Assembly (NCBI GenBank): GCA_021604585.1
Contig: BQJG01000069.1
Coordinates: 1-16,675, forward strand
Source: Hyphococcus sp.
GTDB taxonomy: Bacteria > Pseudomonadota > Alphaproteobacteria > Caulobacterales > Parvularculaceae
Length of the DNA: 16,675 nucleotides
Direction: 5' to 3'
The notes under the pieces are model-generated. The model was given only the letters and a program-made list of their open reading frames with translations, searched no databases and was not told the DNA's origin. This document shows positions 1 through 6,913 of the stretch, piece by piece; positions within the stretch are counted from its first letter, which is position 1; every line of letters begins with the position of its first letter. A program made the position numbers and the translations under genes.

Positions 1-1509
1 GTCGCCGACTATTGCCGCGACCAATACGAAATCCAGCGCGTGGCAGGCGAACAATTCGGCCTGTCGTTCGATCATTTCGGGCGCTCGTCGAACACGCCAA
101 ACCATCGGCTGACCCAGCATTTTGCGCATGTGCTTGAGCAAAATGGCTTGATCGAAGAGCGCGTCGACCGTCAGATATACTCGGTTGATGACGAACGTTT
201 TCTTCCCGACCGCTATGTCGAAGGAACCTGTCCGCATTGCGATTATGAAAAAGCACGCGGCGATCAATGCGACAATTGCGGACGCCTGCTAGATCCGATT
301 GATTTGAAAGAGCCCTATTCGGCGATTTCCGGGTCGAAGAATGTTGAAGTGCGCGAAACGCGCCATCTCTATTTGTTGCAGGCGCAGATGCAGCCGCGCA
401 TCGCCAAATGGGTGGCGTCTAAGCCAAATTGGCCGCAGCTGACGAAATCAATCGCAGGCAAATGGCTGAAAGAAGGCTTGCGCGACCGGTCGATTACACG
501 CGATCTCAAATGGGGCATTCCCGTCGCTTATGATGGAACGCCGCGCCAAGGATTTGAAAACAAGGTTTTCTATGTCTGGTTCGATGCGCCGATTGAATAT
601 ATCGCGGCGACTGAAGAGTGGTCGCTGAAATCCGGCGGAGATTGGGAAAGCTGGTGGCGCACGGACAAAGGCGCCGGTGACGTTTCTTATGTTCAGTTTA
701 TGGGCAAGGACAATGTCGCATTTCACACGGTAAGCTTCCCCGCGACGATTCTCGGCTCTGAAGAACCGTGGAAGACCGTCGATGCGCTGAAGTCGCTGAA
801 CTGGCTGACCTGGTATGGCGGCAAGTTTTCGACCAGCCAAGGCCGCGGCATCTTCATGGATCAGGCGCTGGAATTGTTGCCAGCCGATTACTGGCGCTGG
901 CATTTGATGGCGAATGCGCCGGAATCCGATGACGCGTCGTTTACGCTCGAACATTTCGCCAGCGTGGTGAACAAGGATTTGGCCGACGTGCTCGGCAATT
1001 TCGTCAACCGAATCACGCGGTTTTGCAACGCACGGTTCGGCGATGCGGTTCCGGCTGACGGCGTCTATGGCGAAGCGGAAGCCGCGCTGGAAAAAGAGCT
1101 CAACGTCAAGATTAAATCCTACACGGATAATCTGGAACAGATGGAGTTCCGCAAGGCGTTCGCCGAACTGCGCGGCATCTGGGTTGCTGGCAATGAATAT
1201 CTTCAAATCGCCGCGCCGTGGACGGTGATCAAAGAGGACAAGAATCGCGCCGCCGCCTCTGTGCGTTGCGCATTCAACTTGATTGTGCTGTTTGCGACGC
1301 TGTCGCGGCCGGTGATCCCATTCACCTCGGACAAGATGTTTGCTATTTTCGGACTTGACCCGGAAGCCTCCTCGCGCTGGCCAAATTCAGCCAGCGAAGC
1401 TTTGTCGCGATTCAATGGCGGCGAGAAATTTCAGCTGCCGGAAGTGCTGTTTGCAAAGATTGAGGATGAACAAGTGGCCTCATGGCGTGACAAATTCGGG
1501 GCGGAGTAG
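1..1509 (+). CDS. metG: Methionine--tRNA ligase, 5' end missing
   Basis: Class I aminoacyl-tRNA synthetase that charges tRNA-Met with methionine in the cytoplasm. The reading frame is open from base 1, so the window begins inside the gene; the first in-frame ATG (40) is internal. The visible 502 residues cover the later catalytic domain and the anticodon-binding helices. A zinc knuckle of two CxxC pairs lies at about 229-283 (CPHC then CDNC). The KMSKS loop appears as KFSTS (823-837), followed by the RGIFMDQALELLPADYWRW block, a variant I know from one MetG subtype and therefore not a defect. The HIGH motif must lie upstream of the window. The protein ends without the EMAP-like C-terminal tRNA-binding domain found in longer MetRS. 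A lipoprotein gene follows after 10 bases. Identification is secure. Confidence 0.97.
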   Translation, partial: VADYCRDQYEIQRVAGEQFGLSFDHFGRSSNTPNHRLTQHFAHVLEQNGLIEERVDRQIYSVDDERFLPDRYVEGTCPHCDYEKARGDQCDNCGRLLDPIDLKEPYSAISGSKNVEVRETRHLYLLQAQMQPRIAKWVASKPNWPQLTKSIAGKWLKEGLRDRSITRDLKWGIPVAYDGTPRQGFENKVFYVWFDAPIEYIAATEEWSLKSGGDWESWWRTDKGAGDVSYVQFMGKDNVAFHTVSFPATILGSEEPWKTVDALKSLNWLTWYGGKFSTSQGRGIFMDQALELLPADYWRWHLMANAPESDDASFTLEHFASVVNKDLADVLGNFVNRITRFCNARFGDAVPADGVYGEAEAALEKELNVKIKSYTDNLEQMEFRKAFAELRGIWVAGNEYLQIAAPWTVIKEDKNRAAASVRCAFNLIVLFATLSRPVIPFTSDKMFAIFGLDPEASSRWPNSASEALSRFNGGEKFQLPEVLFAKIEDEQVASWRDKFGAE

Positions 1510-1519
1510 GAAGTACGAT

Positions 1520-1963
1520 ATGCGCTCATTGTTGCTAAGTCTCATTGCGCTCGTCGCGCTCGCAGCCTGTTCCCCCGATGCGGAGCGCACCGCGCCGCCG
1601 CCCGCTGCTGGCGACAATGTCGGCGTGGTCAATGGGCTGATGGCGGCGTTCAACGCCCATGACGCCGACAAGATGCACGACTACTGGCATTCTGATGTGA
1701 CGTGGATTGAATTGTCCGGTCAGCAGGCAAGCGTCGTCACCTCATCCGCCGCGCAGCTCCACACAGAGCTTGTCGCCTATTTTGAAGCCTATCCCACGGT
1801 GAAATCCAGCCTTGAACATGTTTCCGTGAACGGCAATTTCGTCACCGCCATCGAGCGGCCCGTCTGGGAAGAAGGCGGCGAACGCAAAAGCCAGGCCTCG
1901 ATCGTTGTGTATGAAATCATTGACGGCAAGGTGAAACGCTTCTGGTATTATCCGCCGCAATAA
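1520..1963 (+). CDS. SnoaL/NTF2-like lipoprotein, DUF4440-type
   Basis: A 147-residue predicted lipoprotein of unknown function. The chosen ATG (1520) follows the purine-rich GGAGTAGGAAG (1502-1512) that spans the metG stop. A longer frame from 1340 is open but would overlap metG by 170 bases and bury the signal sequence. The start gives a classic signal: MRS, a leucine/alanine-rich core, then the lipobox LAAC with Cys17 as the lipidated residue. After a Pro/Ala-rich linker comes a small alpha+beta domain with the pattern VNGLMAAFNAHDADKMHDYWHSD and a C-terminal VKRFWYYPP strand. This is typical of the SnoaL/NTF2 fold, which forms a cone-shaped pocket used for catalysis or ligand binding. The ligand is unknown. 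The 10-base spacing to metG suggests co-transcription. Confidence 0.8.
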   Translation: MRSLLLSLIALVALAACSPDAERTAPPPAAGDNVGVVNGLMAAFNAHDADKMHDYWHSDVTWIELSGQQASVVTSSAAQLHTELVAYFEAYPTVKSSLEHVSVNGNFVTAIERPVWEEGGERKSQASIVVYEIIDGKVKRFWYYPPQ

Positions 1964-1967
1964 GGAG

Positions 1968-1982
1968 GCGCCGGACTGGCGC
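1968..1982 (+). repeat. Small hairpin between a distant Shine-Dalgarno and the next ATG
   Basis: A perfect 5-bp stem, GCGCC / GGCGC, with a GGACT loop. It follows the strong anti-16S match AAGGAGG (1962-1968) that overlaps the stop codon of the lipoprotein gene. The next gene starts at 1992 with no good binding site close to it. Folding the hairpin would bring AAGGAGG to about 9 bases from that ATG. The sequence match is seen; the role is inference. Confidence 0.3.
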
Positions 1983-1991
1983 AATATCGCC

Positions 1992-2237
1992 ATGACTTCG
2001 GTTTTTGTCGTTCAGCATTCGCGAAAAACTTCAGAGAATGCTGAGGACGTGAAAATGATTGGCGTTTACGCCAGTCATGCCGAGGCTCTTGACGCTATCG
2101 CAAGGCTTAAACTCAAGCCTGGTTTCGCAGAAATTCCAGAGATTGTGTTATCCGGGCAGGATGCCGCCGAAGGGTTCTTCGTTGATGAATATGAAGTTGG
2201 AAAAGACCATTGGATTGAAGGCTTTGTTACGGTCTGA
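1992..2237 (+). CDS. DUF7336 family small protein
   Basis: An 81-residue cytoplasmic protein with no signal peptide. It matches my memory of the DUF7336 pattern: an N-terminal VFVVQHS strand, then KMIGVYASHAEALDAIARLK (a strand plus helix with the conserved IGVY..S..EA), PGF in the middle, and a C-terminal strand DEYEVGKDHWIEGFVTV in which DHW.EGF is the hallmark. The family function is unknown; members are often annotated as hypothetical. The ATG at 1992 is the only reasonable start, because no in-frame start lies further upstream in the 28-base gap. The nearest strong Shine-Dalgarno (1962-1968) is 23 bases away across a small hairpin. It lies 30 bases before the dehydrogenase gene and may share its transcript. 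Confidence 0.75.
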   Translation: MTSVFVVQHSRKTSENAEDVKMIGVYASHAEALDAIARLKLKPGFAEIPEIVLSGQDAAEGFFVDEYEVGKDHWIEGFVTV

Positions 2238-2267
2238 GCGCCAGAAAAATTAGGAAGGAATACTATC

Positions 2268-3056
2268 ATGATGAAAGACCTGTTCTCACTCGAGGGGCGC
2301 GTTGCGCTTGTGACCGGCGGTTCGCGCGGCATCGGCAAGATGATCGCGCAAGGGTTTCTGGAACAGGGCGCGAAGGTCTACATCACCGCGCGCAAGGCGC
2401 CGGCCTGCGATCAGGCGGCCGAAGAGCTTTCGCAATATGGGAAATGCGTGTCGCTTCCGCATGATCTGTCAAGCGTGGCGGGCTGCGCGGGGCTAGCGGG
2501 CGAATTATCCACCCATGAGAAAAAACTCGACATTCTGGTCAACAATGCGGGCGCGGCATGGGGCGCGGAGTTTGCGGACTATCCTGAAAGCGGCTGGGAC
2601 AAGACCATGGATCTCAATGTGAAATCGCTCTTCTTCATGACGCAAAAAGTCTACGGGCTGATGAGGGAAGCCGCATCCGCCAGCCGTCCCGGTAAGGTGA
2701 TCAACATCGCGTCGATTGACGGGATCAAGATCAATCCGTGGGAAACTTACGCCTATCAGGCGTCTAAGGCGGCGGTCATTCATTTGACCCGGCGTATGGC
2801 CGCGCGACTGGTCGATGACAATATCTGCGTTTCCGGCATCGCGCCCGGCGCCTTCGCCTCAGAAATGAACAAGGCGGCGAAAGATCATGGCGACGCAGTC
2901 GCAAAAATGATTCCGGCCAGACGTATTGGTAATGATACCGATATGGCAGGTGCAGCAGTGTTTCTCGCCTCGCGCGCAGGAGATTATGTGGTCGGCGACA
3001 CGCTCGCGGTCGATGGCGGCGTTGCGTACTCGCAAATCGGGAATGCGTGGGGTTAA
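2268..3056 (+). CDS. RhlG-like short-chain dehydrogenase/reductase
   Basis: A 262-residue classical SDR, an NAD(P)H-dependent oxidoreductase. All motifs are present: the Rossmann glycine motif TGGSRGIG (16-23), NNAG (92-95), the structural Asn in DLNV (117), catalytic Ser149 and the YxxxK pair Tyr163/Lys167, and the C-terminal VDGG (248-251). An Arg just after the second strand (YITAR, Arg42) favours NADP(H). The overall wording (KMIAQGFLEQGAKVYITARK, AWGAEFADYPESGWDK, NIASIDG) resembles the RhlG-like 3-oxoacyl reductase group. The substrate is not proven and it may be a general ketone or acyl reductase. Two ATGs stand in tandem (2268, 2271); AGGAAGGA (2252-2259) lies 8 bases before the first. 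The stop overlaps the convergent DUF924 gene by 3 bases (3053-3055 is that gene's stop). Confidence 0.92.
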   Translation: MMKDLFSLEGRVALVTGGSRGIGKMIAQGFLEQGAKVYITARKAPACDQAAEELSQYGKCVSLPHDLSSVAGCAGLAGELSTHEKKLDILVNNAGAAWGAEFADYPESGWDKTMDLNVKSLFFMTQKVYGLMREAASASRPGKVINIASIDGIKINPWETYAYQASKAAVIHLTRRMAARLVDDNICVSGIAPGAFASEMNKAAKDHGDAVAKMIPARRIGNDTDMAGAAVFLASRAGDYVVGDTLAVDGGVAYSQIGNAWG

Positions 3057-3616
3057 GGGTTAAACCCGCCCTCGAGCAAAAAACTAATTTCCTCTGTAGT
3101 AGATTGACGCCCTAACACTTTGTTCCGGTGCGGGAAGCGCCCAAAGCGTTTGACAATGTCGCGATGCTCGATGGCGAAGGGAACATTCATCGTGCCGGGC
3201 AGCCGCGCCTTGAACAAATCAACGCATTCCTCTTGCACGCTTAAGCGTTCCGCATGCATGAATGGCATGTAGAAAAATGCCTGACGTTTTGCGTCGACGC
3301 GCTGATCGAAGCGGCGGCGGATCGCTTCGCGCGCAATCTCTAGCGCGTGATCGTCCTGCGCGAAGGCGCGCGGCGTATCGCGATAAAGATTGCGCGAGAA
3401 CTGATCGAGCAGAATGATCAGCGACAGCGAGTGGGCCGGATGCGCGCGCCAGACTTCGAGGCGGCCTTCGCTTGCGGCTTTATGCATGGCGTCAAACCGA
3501 GACTTGATCGCGGCGTCGAACGCATCGTCACGCCGGAACCATTGATAGGGTTTCGATTTCTCAAACCAGAAGCGAAGAATGGCTTCGCCATTTTCGTTTG
3601 TCGGGCGCGTGGTCAT
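3053..3616 (-). CDS. DUF924 family protein
   Basis: A 187-residue soluble protein of the DUF924 family (PF06041), an all-helical TPR-like fold of unknown function that is common in Proteobacteria. The hallmarks are ILRFWFEKSKPYQWFRRDDAFD near the N-terminus, LSLIILLDQFSRNLYRDTPRAFAQD in the middle, and FFYMPFMHAERLSVQEECVDLF. The length is normal for the family. The ATG overlaps the stop codon of the upstream secreted-protein gene as ATGA (3613-3616), so translation is probably coupled and the gene is the last of the mutY unit. Its 3' end overlaps the convergent dehydrogenase by 4 bases, leaving no room for a terminator between them. Confidence 0.93.
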   Translation of the reverse strand: MTTRPTNENGEAILRFWFEKSKPYQWFRRDDAFDAAIKSRFDAMHKAASEGRLEVWRAHPAHSLSLIILLDQFSRNLYRDTPRAFAQDDHALEIAREAIRRRFDQRVDAKRQAFFYMPFMHAERLSVQEECVDLFKARLPGTMNVPFAIEHRDIVKRFGRFPHRNKVLGRQSTTEEISFLLEGGFNP

Positions 3617-4368
3617 TCGACTTTCACGGCCAGCGTGTCGTGATGGCTTGAGATGAGTGAGCGCAGATAAAAAGAAATATCGGCGCGATCCTTGAAGCCA
3701 GCGGCTATTGCCGCAGATTCGCTTTCCTCCGCTGTCGCCGGCGATGGTTCCGCGAACGCCTGCAGGCTTTTGTGAAAACCGATGGTGAAGACATCCACAT
3801 CAGAGCCGGTATGGTTTACGAAAATCATGTTTTGTGTCTGGCCAGTGGCGGCAAGATAAGCATTTTCCATTCTCCGTTGCTGCACAAGCTCCGAATATTT
3901 TCCAGGCGCAGCGTGAAACATTTCTATGTGAAAAAGCGTGTTGCTCTCATACGCAGCCTTGATGACCTCCAAAGAAGGGCCGTTTGCAAACATATCTTCA
4001 GAAAAGGCGATAAGGTCGCTTGGGTCGGCGGCGACAGTTGGAATAATTCCCGCCGCTCGATCGCGCTTCTTGATCCGGTTATCTTTGTAGAACGCCTGCA
4101 TGCTCCCCATAGGAGTAATTAGTAACAAGTCCCATTGATCGCCCTGCGAGTGGCGCATCAAGAATGGCGCAGACTCACCCGCCTCTTTGTAAAAATCTGA
4201 ATCCTTAACGGCCGCGAACCAATTGAGTAATTCTTCTAGTCGGCCGGGTGCTGCGCGCATTGTTGACACGCGATAGAGATAATCACCTTCGCGTTCTTGC
4301 GCTGCTGCGAAAGGCGTTAATAATGCGAGCGCAAAAATTGAGGAAAGCAAGCGTAGCAACATGTTCAT
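3613..4368 (-). CDS. Secreted protein with two NIPSNAP-like (dimeric alpha/beta barrel) repeats
   Basis: A 251-residue predicted periplasmic protein. Residues 1-23 form a Sec signal (MNMLLRLLSSIFALALLTPF followed by AAA), with likely cleavage before Gln24. The mature part seems to be an internal duplication: YRVSTMRAAPGRLEELLNWF (32-51) and FHIEMFHAAPGKYSELVQQR (146-165) align, each with the strand-APG-helix start of ferredoxin-like dimeric alpha/beta barrels such as NIPSNAP, ABM or EthD. No catalytic residues can be assigned. The start may be the ATG at 4368 or the one two codons later (4362). GGAG sits only 2 bases from the first but 8 from the second, so 4362 is more likely. The mutY stop is 8 bases upstream and the downstream DUF924 gene overlaps by 4, so this is the middle gene of an operon. 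The family assignment is by pattern only. Confidence 0.7.
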   Translation of the reverse strand: MNMLLRLLSSIFALALLTPFAAAQEREGDYLYRVSTMRAAPGRLEELLNWFAAVKDSDFYKEAGESAPFLMRHSQGDQWDLLLITPMGSMQAFYKDNRIKKRDRAAGIIPTVAADPSDLIAFSEDMFANGPSLEVIKAAYESNTLFHIEMFHAAPGKYSELVQQRRMENAYLAATGQTQNMIFVNHTGSDVDVFTIGFHKSLQAFAEPSPATAEESESAAIAAGFKDRADISFYLRSLISSHHDTLAVKVE

Positions 4369-4376
4369 TCTCCGTT

Positions 4377-5459
4377 TCAGTTAATCGCCAAGTCTACCGC
4401 CCTTTTCATCACTGTGGGAATCTTTGCGGTTTCTGGCTTGATCCATTGCTGCCCGGCGTTTTTGCGAAAGCCTTTCGGTGCAACGCCCGCATAGACATCC
4501 AGTGTCAAATGAAAATGCGTGAAAACATGCGTTGCTTCGCCTGTTTTTTTCCATTCAGCGTCAGCGGGCGCGCTGTCGAACACGTCGCCGTTCAATTTCA
4601 CTTTCCATTCCGTTCCGGGCAGCCCCAGCATGCCGCCGAGCAATCCTTTCTCGGGCCGCCGCTCGAACAGCATTTCGCCGCGCGTGTTCACCAGTGCAAA
4701 CACTGCACCGATGCGGTTCGGTTTGGGTTTTTTCGCGGCTTTCACCGGAAACTGTTCCTGCGTTCCGGCTTTTTGGGCGGCGCAAAAGGGCGAAAGCGGA
4801 CACAGCAAACACATGGGCGCTGTCGGGCGGCAGATTCCGGCGCCGAGATCCATTAGCGCCTGCGCGAAATCGCCTGAGCGCTTTTCCGGCCAAATTTCCT
4901 CAAGCCGCGCTTTAATTTCGGCTTTCGCGGAGGGAAGCGGCGTTTTGATTTGATGTAAGCGTGCGACGACGCGTTCGATATTTCCATCAACGACAATCGC
5001 GCGCTTGTCGAAGGCAATCGCTGCGATGGCCGCCGCCGTATAGCCGCCAATCCCGGGGAGGGCGCGCAAAGCTTCCTCCGTATCCGGAAAAACGCCGCCA
5101 TGCTCGCTCGCAACGACGACGGCGCATTTGTGCAGGTTGCGCGCACGGGCATAGTAACCGAGACCCGCCCATTGGCCGAGAATGTCGTCGAGCGGTGCGG
5201 CGGCCATCGCTTTCACATCGGGCCAGAGCGTCAGAAATTCGGCGTAGCGAGGCGCGACAGTGGCGACCGTTGTTTGTTGCAACATGATTTCGGAAAGCCA
5301 CACAGCGTAAGGATCAGGCCGTTTGCCTCGTTTGCACGCCACGGGCCCAATGCGCCACGGCAGGTCGCGCGCGTTTTCGTCGTACCAAGTAAGCAAACCG
5401 GCTGCGATGCGGCCCTCGCCTGTGGAGTTCTTTTTTGTGATGGTTGTTTCACGCGCCAT
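4377..5459 (-). CDS. mutY: Adenine DNA glycosylase MutY
   Basis: A base-excision repair enzyme that removes adenine mispaired with 8-oxoguanine or guanine; 360 residues, normal length. In order: LPWR (33-36); SEIMLQQT with the catalytic Glu57; the helix-hairpin-helix LPGIGGYTAAAI (134-145); catalytic Asp158 in VVDGNIERVVARL; and the iron-sulfur loop C-x6-C-x2-C-x5-C with Cys210, 217, 220 and 226. The C-terminal NUDIX-like domain that recognises 8-oxoG carries FTHFHL (313-318). All key residues are present, so it should be active. It heads a minus-strand operon with the secreted NIPSNAP-like protein and the DUF924 gene. It is divergent from dciA with a 59-bp gap, an arrangement I associate with alphaproteobacteria. 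Confidence 0.98.
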   Translation of the reverse strand: MARETTITKKNSTGEGRIAAGLLTWYDENARDLPWRIGPVACKRGKRPDPYAVWLSEIMLQQTTVATVAPRYAEFLTLWPDVKAMAAAPLDDILGQWAGLGYYARARNLHKCAVVVASEHGGVFPDTEEALRALPGIGGYTAAAIAAIAFDKRAIVVDGNIERVVARLHQIKTPLPSAKAEIKARLEEIWPEKRSGDFAQALMDLGAGICRPTAPMCLLCPLSPFCAAQKAGTQEQFPVKAAKKPKPNRIGAVFALVNTRGEMLFERRPEKGLLGGMLGLPGTEWKVKLNGDVFDSAPADAEWKKTGEATHVFTHFHLTLDVYAGVAPKGFRKNAGQQWIKPETAKIPTVMKRAVDLAIN

Positions 5460-5518
5460 GCGGACAGTGTTAGAATGAGACGACGCTCACGGCAAAGCCA
5501 GCGCTTTTCGGAATCGCC
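5460..5518. promoter_or_regulatory. 59-bp divergent intergenic region between mutY and dciA
   Basis: Both flanking genes start outward from this gap, so it must hold at least part of the promoters for both. A TAGAAT (5471-5476) is one base from the -10 consensus on the plus strand, but no convincing -35 lies 16-18 bases before it. The -35 regions may lie inside the coding starts. No operator-like palindrome was seen. Confidence 0.35.
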
Positions 5519-5974
5519 ATGCAACACCGCCGAAACACCCGCCCAGCGAGATTCGCCGCGCCAGCGATCGCGCGCGCAGGCGCCTCTGTGTTCTCCGAAC
5601 TCGCCAAGCGCACCAAATATATGGATCCGGCGCTGGCCGAGCGCTGGAGCGCGCTGGCGGGCGACAAGATCGCCGCGCTCGCCCGGCCGGGCCGGCTGAC
5701 GGGGCAGGGACGGGGCCGCACGCTGGAACTGTATGTCCAAAACGGGTCCGCCGCCGCTGCGGTTCAGATGGAGCGCGACGGGCTGATCGCCCGGTTAAAC
5801 GCCTATCTCGGGCCTGGCGTTGTGGACCGGATCGCCGTCATTCAGACTGGCCGCGACCCGGCATCGCCTAAAGCCAAGGCCCCAAACGATGAGGGCCCGC
5901 CTGAGTCCGGAGAATTGGGGGCGGCGCTTGCCTCCTTCCGGGCCGCGATACGCCGTCGCGAGACTGACAAATAA
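5519..5974 (+). CDS. dciA: DciA-like protein (DUF721)
   Basis: A 151-residue protein of the DUF721/DciA family (PF05258). DciA homologues help load or operate the replicative helicase DnaB where DnaC is absent. The recognisable core is at about 26-112: SELAKRTKYMDPALAERWSA, then AGDKIAALARPGRL, then a LELYVQNGSAAAAVQMERDG strand-helix and a VVDRIAVIQTG strand. An Arg-rich N-terminus (HRRNTRPARFA) and a charged, Pro-rich tail ending in RAAIRRRETDK flank it, consistent with nucleic-acid contact. Gene order mutY, DUF721, DsbA-like, smc supports the call. The binding site before the ATG is weak (CGGA). The biochemical role is from family knowledge, not visible in the sequence. Confidence 0.8.
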   Translation: MQHRRNTRPARFAAPAIARAGASVFSELAKRTKYMDPALAERWSALAGDKIAALARPGRLTGQGRGRTLELYVQNGSAAAAVQMERDGLIARLNAYLGPGVVDRIAVIQTGRDPASPKAKAPNDEGPPESGELGAALASFRAAIRRRETDK

Positions 5975-6031
5975 CCCGACTTGGGGCTTGCGATTGCACC
6001 CGCCATCGGCGATTTTGCAGGAAATTCCACG

Positions 6032-6051
6032 CCGCTCTCCAATCAGAGCGG
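6032..6051 (+). repeat. GC-rich hairpin between dciA and the DsbA-like gene
   Basis: A perfect 7-bp stem, CCGCTCT / AGAGCGG, with a 6-base loop (CCAATC), in the 105-bp gap and 28 bases before the next start codon. It has no T-run after it, so a standard intrinsic terminator is unlikely; an attenuator, an RNA-stability element or chance are all possible. Confidence 0.4.
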
Positions 6052-6079
6052 AGGCTTCAGTATTGAAAGGTTTTGCCTC

Positions 6080-6778
6080 ATGTCCGTGACCCCGATTTCT
6101 CCTTTGCGCCAGATCGCCGCCGGCGCCGTGGCGGCAATGCTGCTGGCGGCCTGCGGCGGCGCTAATTCTGAAACTGCGGCAACGCCAGCAACTGGAGAGT
6201 CCGTAGAAAAAGCGGGCGAGGGCGCACTGTCGGATATGGCGGTCGGGAGTGTGGATGCGCCCATCACGGTGGTTGAATATGCGTCCGTGACTTGCCCGCA
6301 TTGCGCGACTTTTCATCAGGAAGTGTATCCGACGATCAAAGAGAACTACATCAACACTGGCAAGGTGCGGTTCATTTTTCGCGAGTTCCCGACCGCGCCG
6401 GCAAACCTCTCCGTCGCAGGCTCGATGCTGGCCCGTTGCGCCGCCGACAAGGGGGGTAATGACGCCTATTTCGTTGTGCTGAATGCACTTTTCGCGACCC
6501 AGAGGACCTGGATTTACGGCGAGAGCCCGCGCGATGAATTGTTGAAAATCGCCGCTCAGGCCGGCATGGGCGCTGACGAGTTCGATGCCTGCGTAAAAAG
6601 GCAGGAATTGCTTGATTATCTTAATGAAAATATCAAGGAAGGCAGCGAAAAATACGGTATTGCGTCAACCCCGAGCTTTGTACTCAATGGTCAGGTGCGG
6701 CATTTTTCATCGGTCGAAGACTTCTCCAAGGCTCTCGATGAGGCTTTGGAGAAAGTGGACGCAGGCGCTGGGGAATAA
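6080..6778 (+). CDS. DsbA-family thioredoxin-fold lipoprotein
   Basis: A 232-residue envelope thiol-disulfide oxidoreductase. The start at 6080 is preceded by GAAAGG (6065-6070) and yields a lipoprotein signal with lipobox LAAC (Cys25). An upstream in-frame ATG at 5981 would push the signal inward and is rejected. After a low-complexity linker (26-48) comes a Thioredoxin_4/DsbA-like domain: the ITVVEYASVTCPHC strand with active-site Cys72-Pro-His-Cys75, a helical insertion, and the cis-proline in STPSFVLNG (Pro198). CPHC is the DsbA-type active site and favours oxidation of substrate thiols. Unlike soluble DsbA it would be anchored to a membrane. A hairpin lies in the upstream gap and smc starts 135 bases downstream. 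Confidence 0.9.
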   Translation: MSVTPISPLRQIAAGAVAAMLLAACGGANSETAATPATGESVEKAGEGALSDMAVGSVDAPITVVEYASVTCPHCATFHQEVYPTIKENYINTGKVRFIFREFPTAPANLSVAGSMLARCAADKGGNDAYFVVLNALFATQRTWIYGESPRDELLKIAAQAGMGADEFDACVKRQELLDYLNENIKEGSEKYGIASTPSFVLNGQVRHFSSVEDFSKALDEALEKVDAGAGE

Positions 6779-6852
6779 GCGTAAGCGCCGGAGGGCGTCT
6801 ATAGCCTTGGCCTTGCAGGAGAATCGCCGATCATTGGCGGCTCCAGGCGCAG

Positions 6853-6875
6853 CAACCGGGAAGTGGGCCCGGTTG
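6853..6875 (+). repeat. 8-bp hairpin upstream of smc
   Basis: Perfect inverted repeat CAACCGGG / CCCGGTTG around a 7-base loop (AAGTGGG), 38 bases before the smc GTG. There is no downstream T-run. It lies in the putative 5' leader of smc and could affect its transcript or end the preceding lipoprotein transcript. The role is unknown. Confidence 0.45.
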
Positions 6876-6913
6876 TCGCGCCAGCCAGATGAAGTCTTTT
6901 CGGGAAAAACTCT

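Noticed and set aside
823..837. Apparent loss of the KMSKS motif in metG
   Set aside because: KFSTS is a known variant of this loop in one MetG subtype, with the surrounding RGIFMDQAL block intact.
4248..4856. Plus-strand open frame antisense to mutY and the secreted-protein gene
   Set aside because: It overlaps two well-supported minus-strand genes, and its translation has no recognisable domain.
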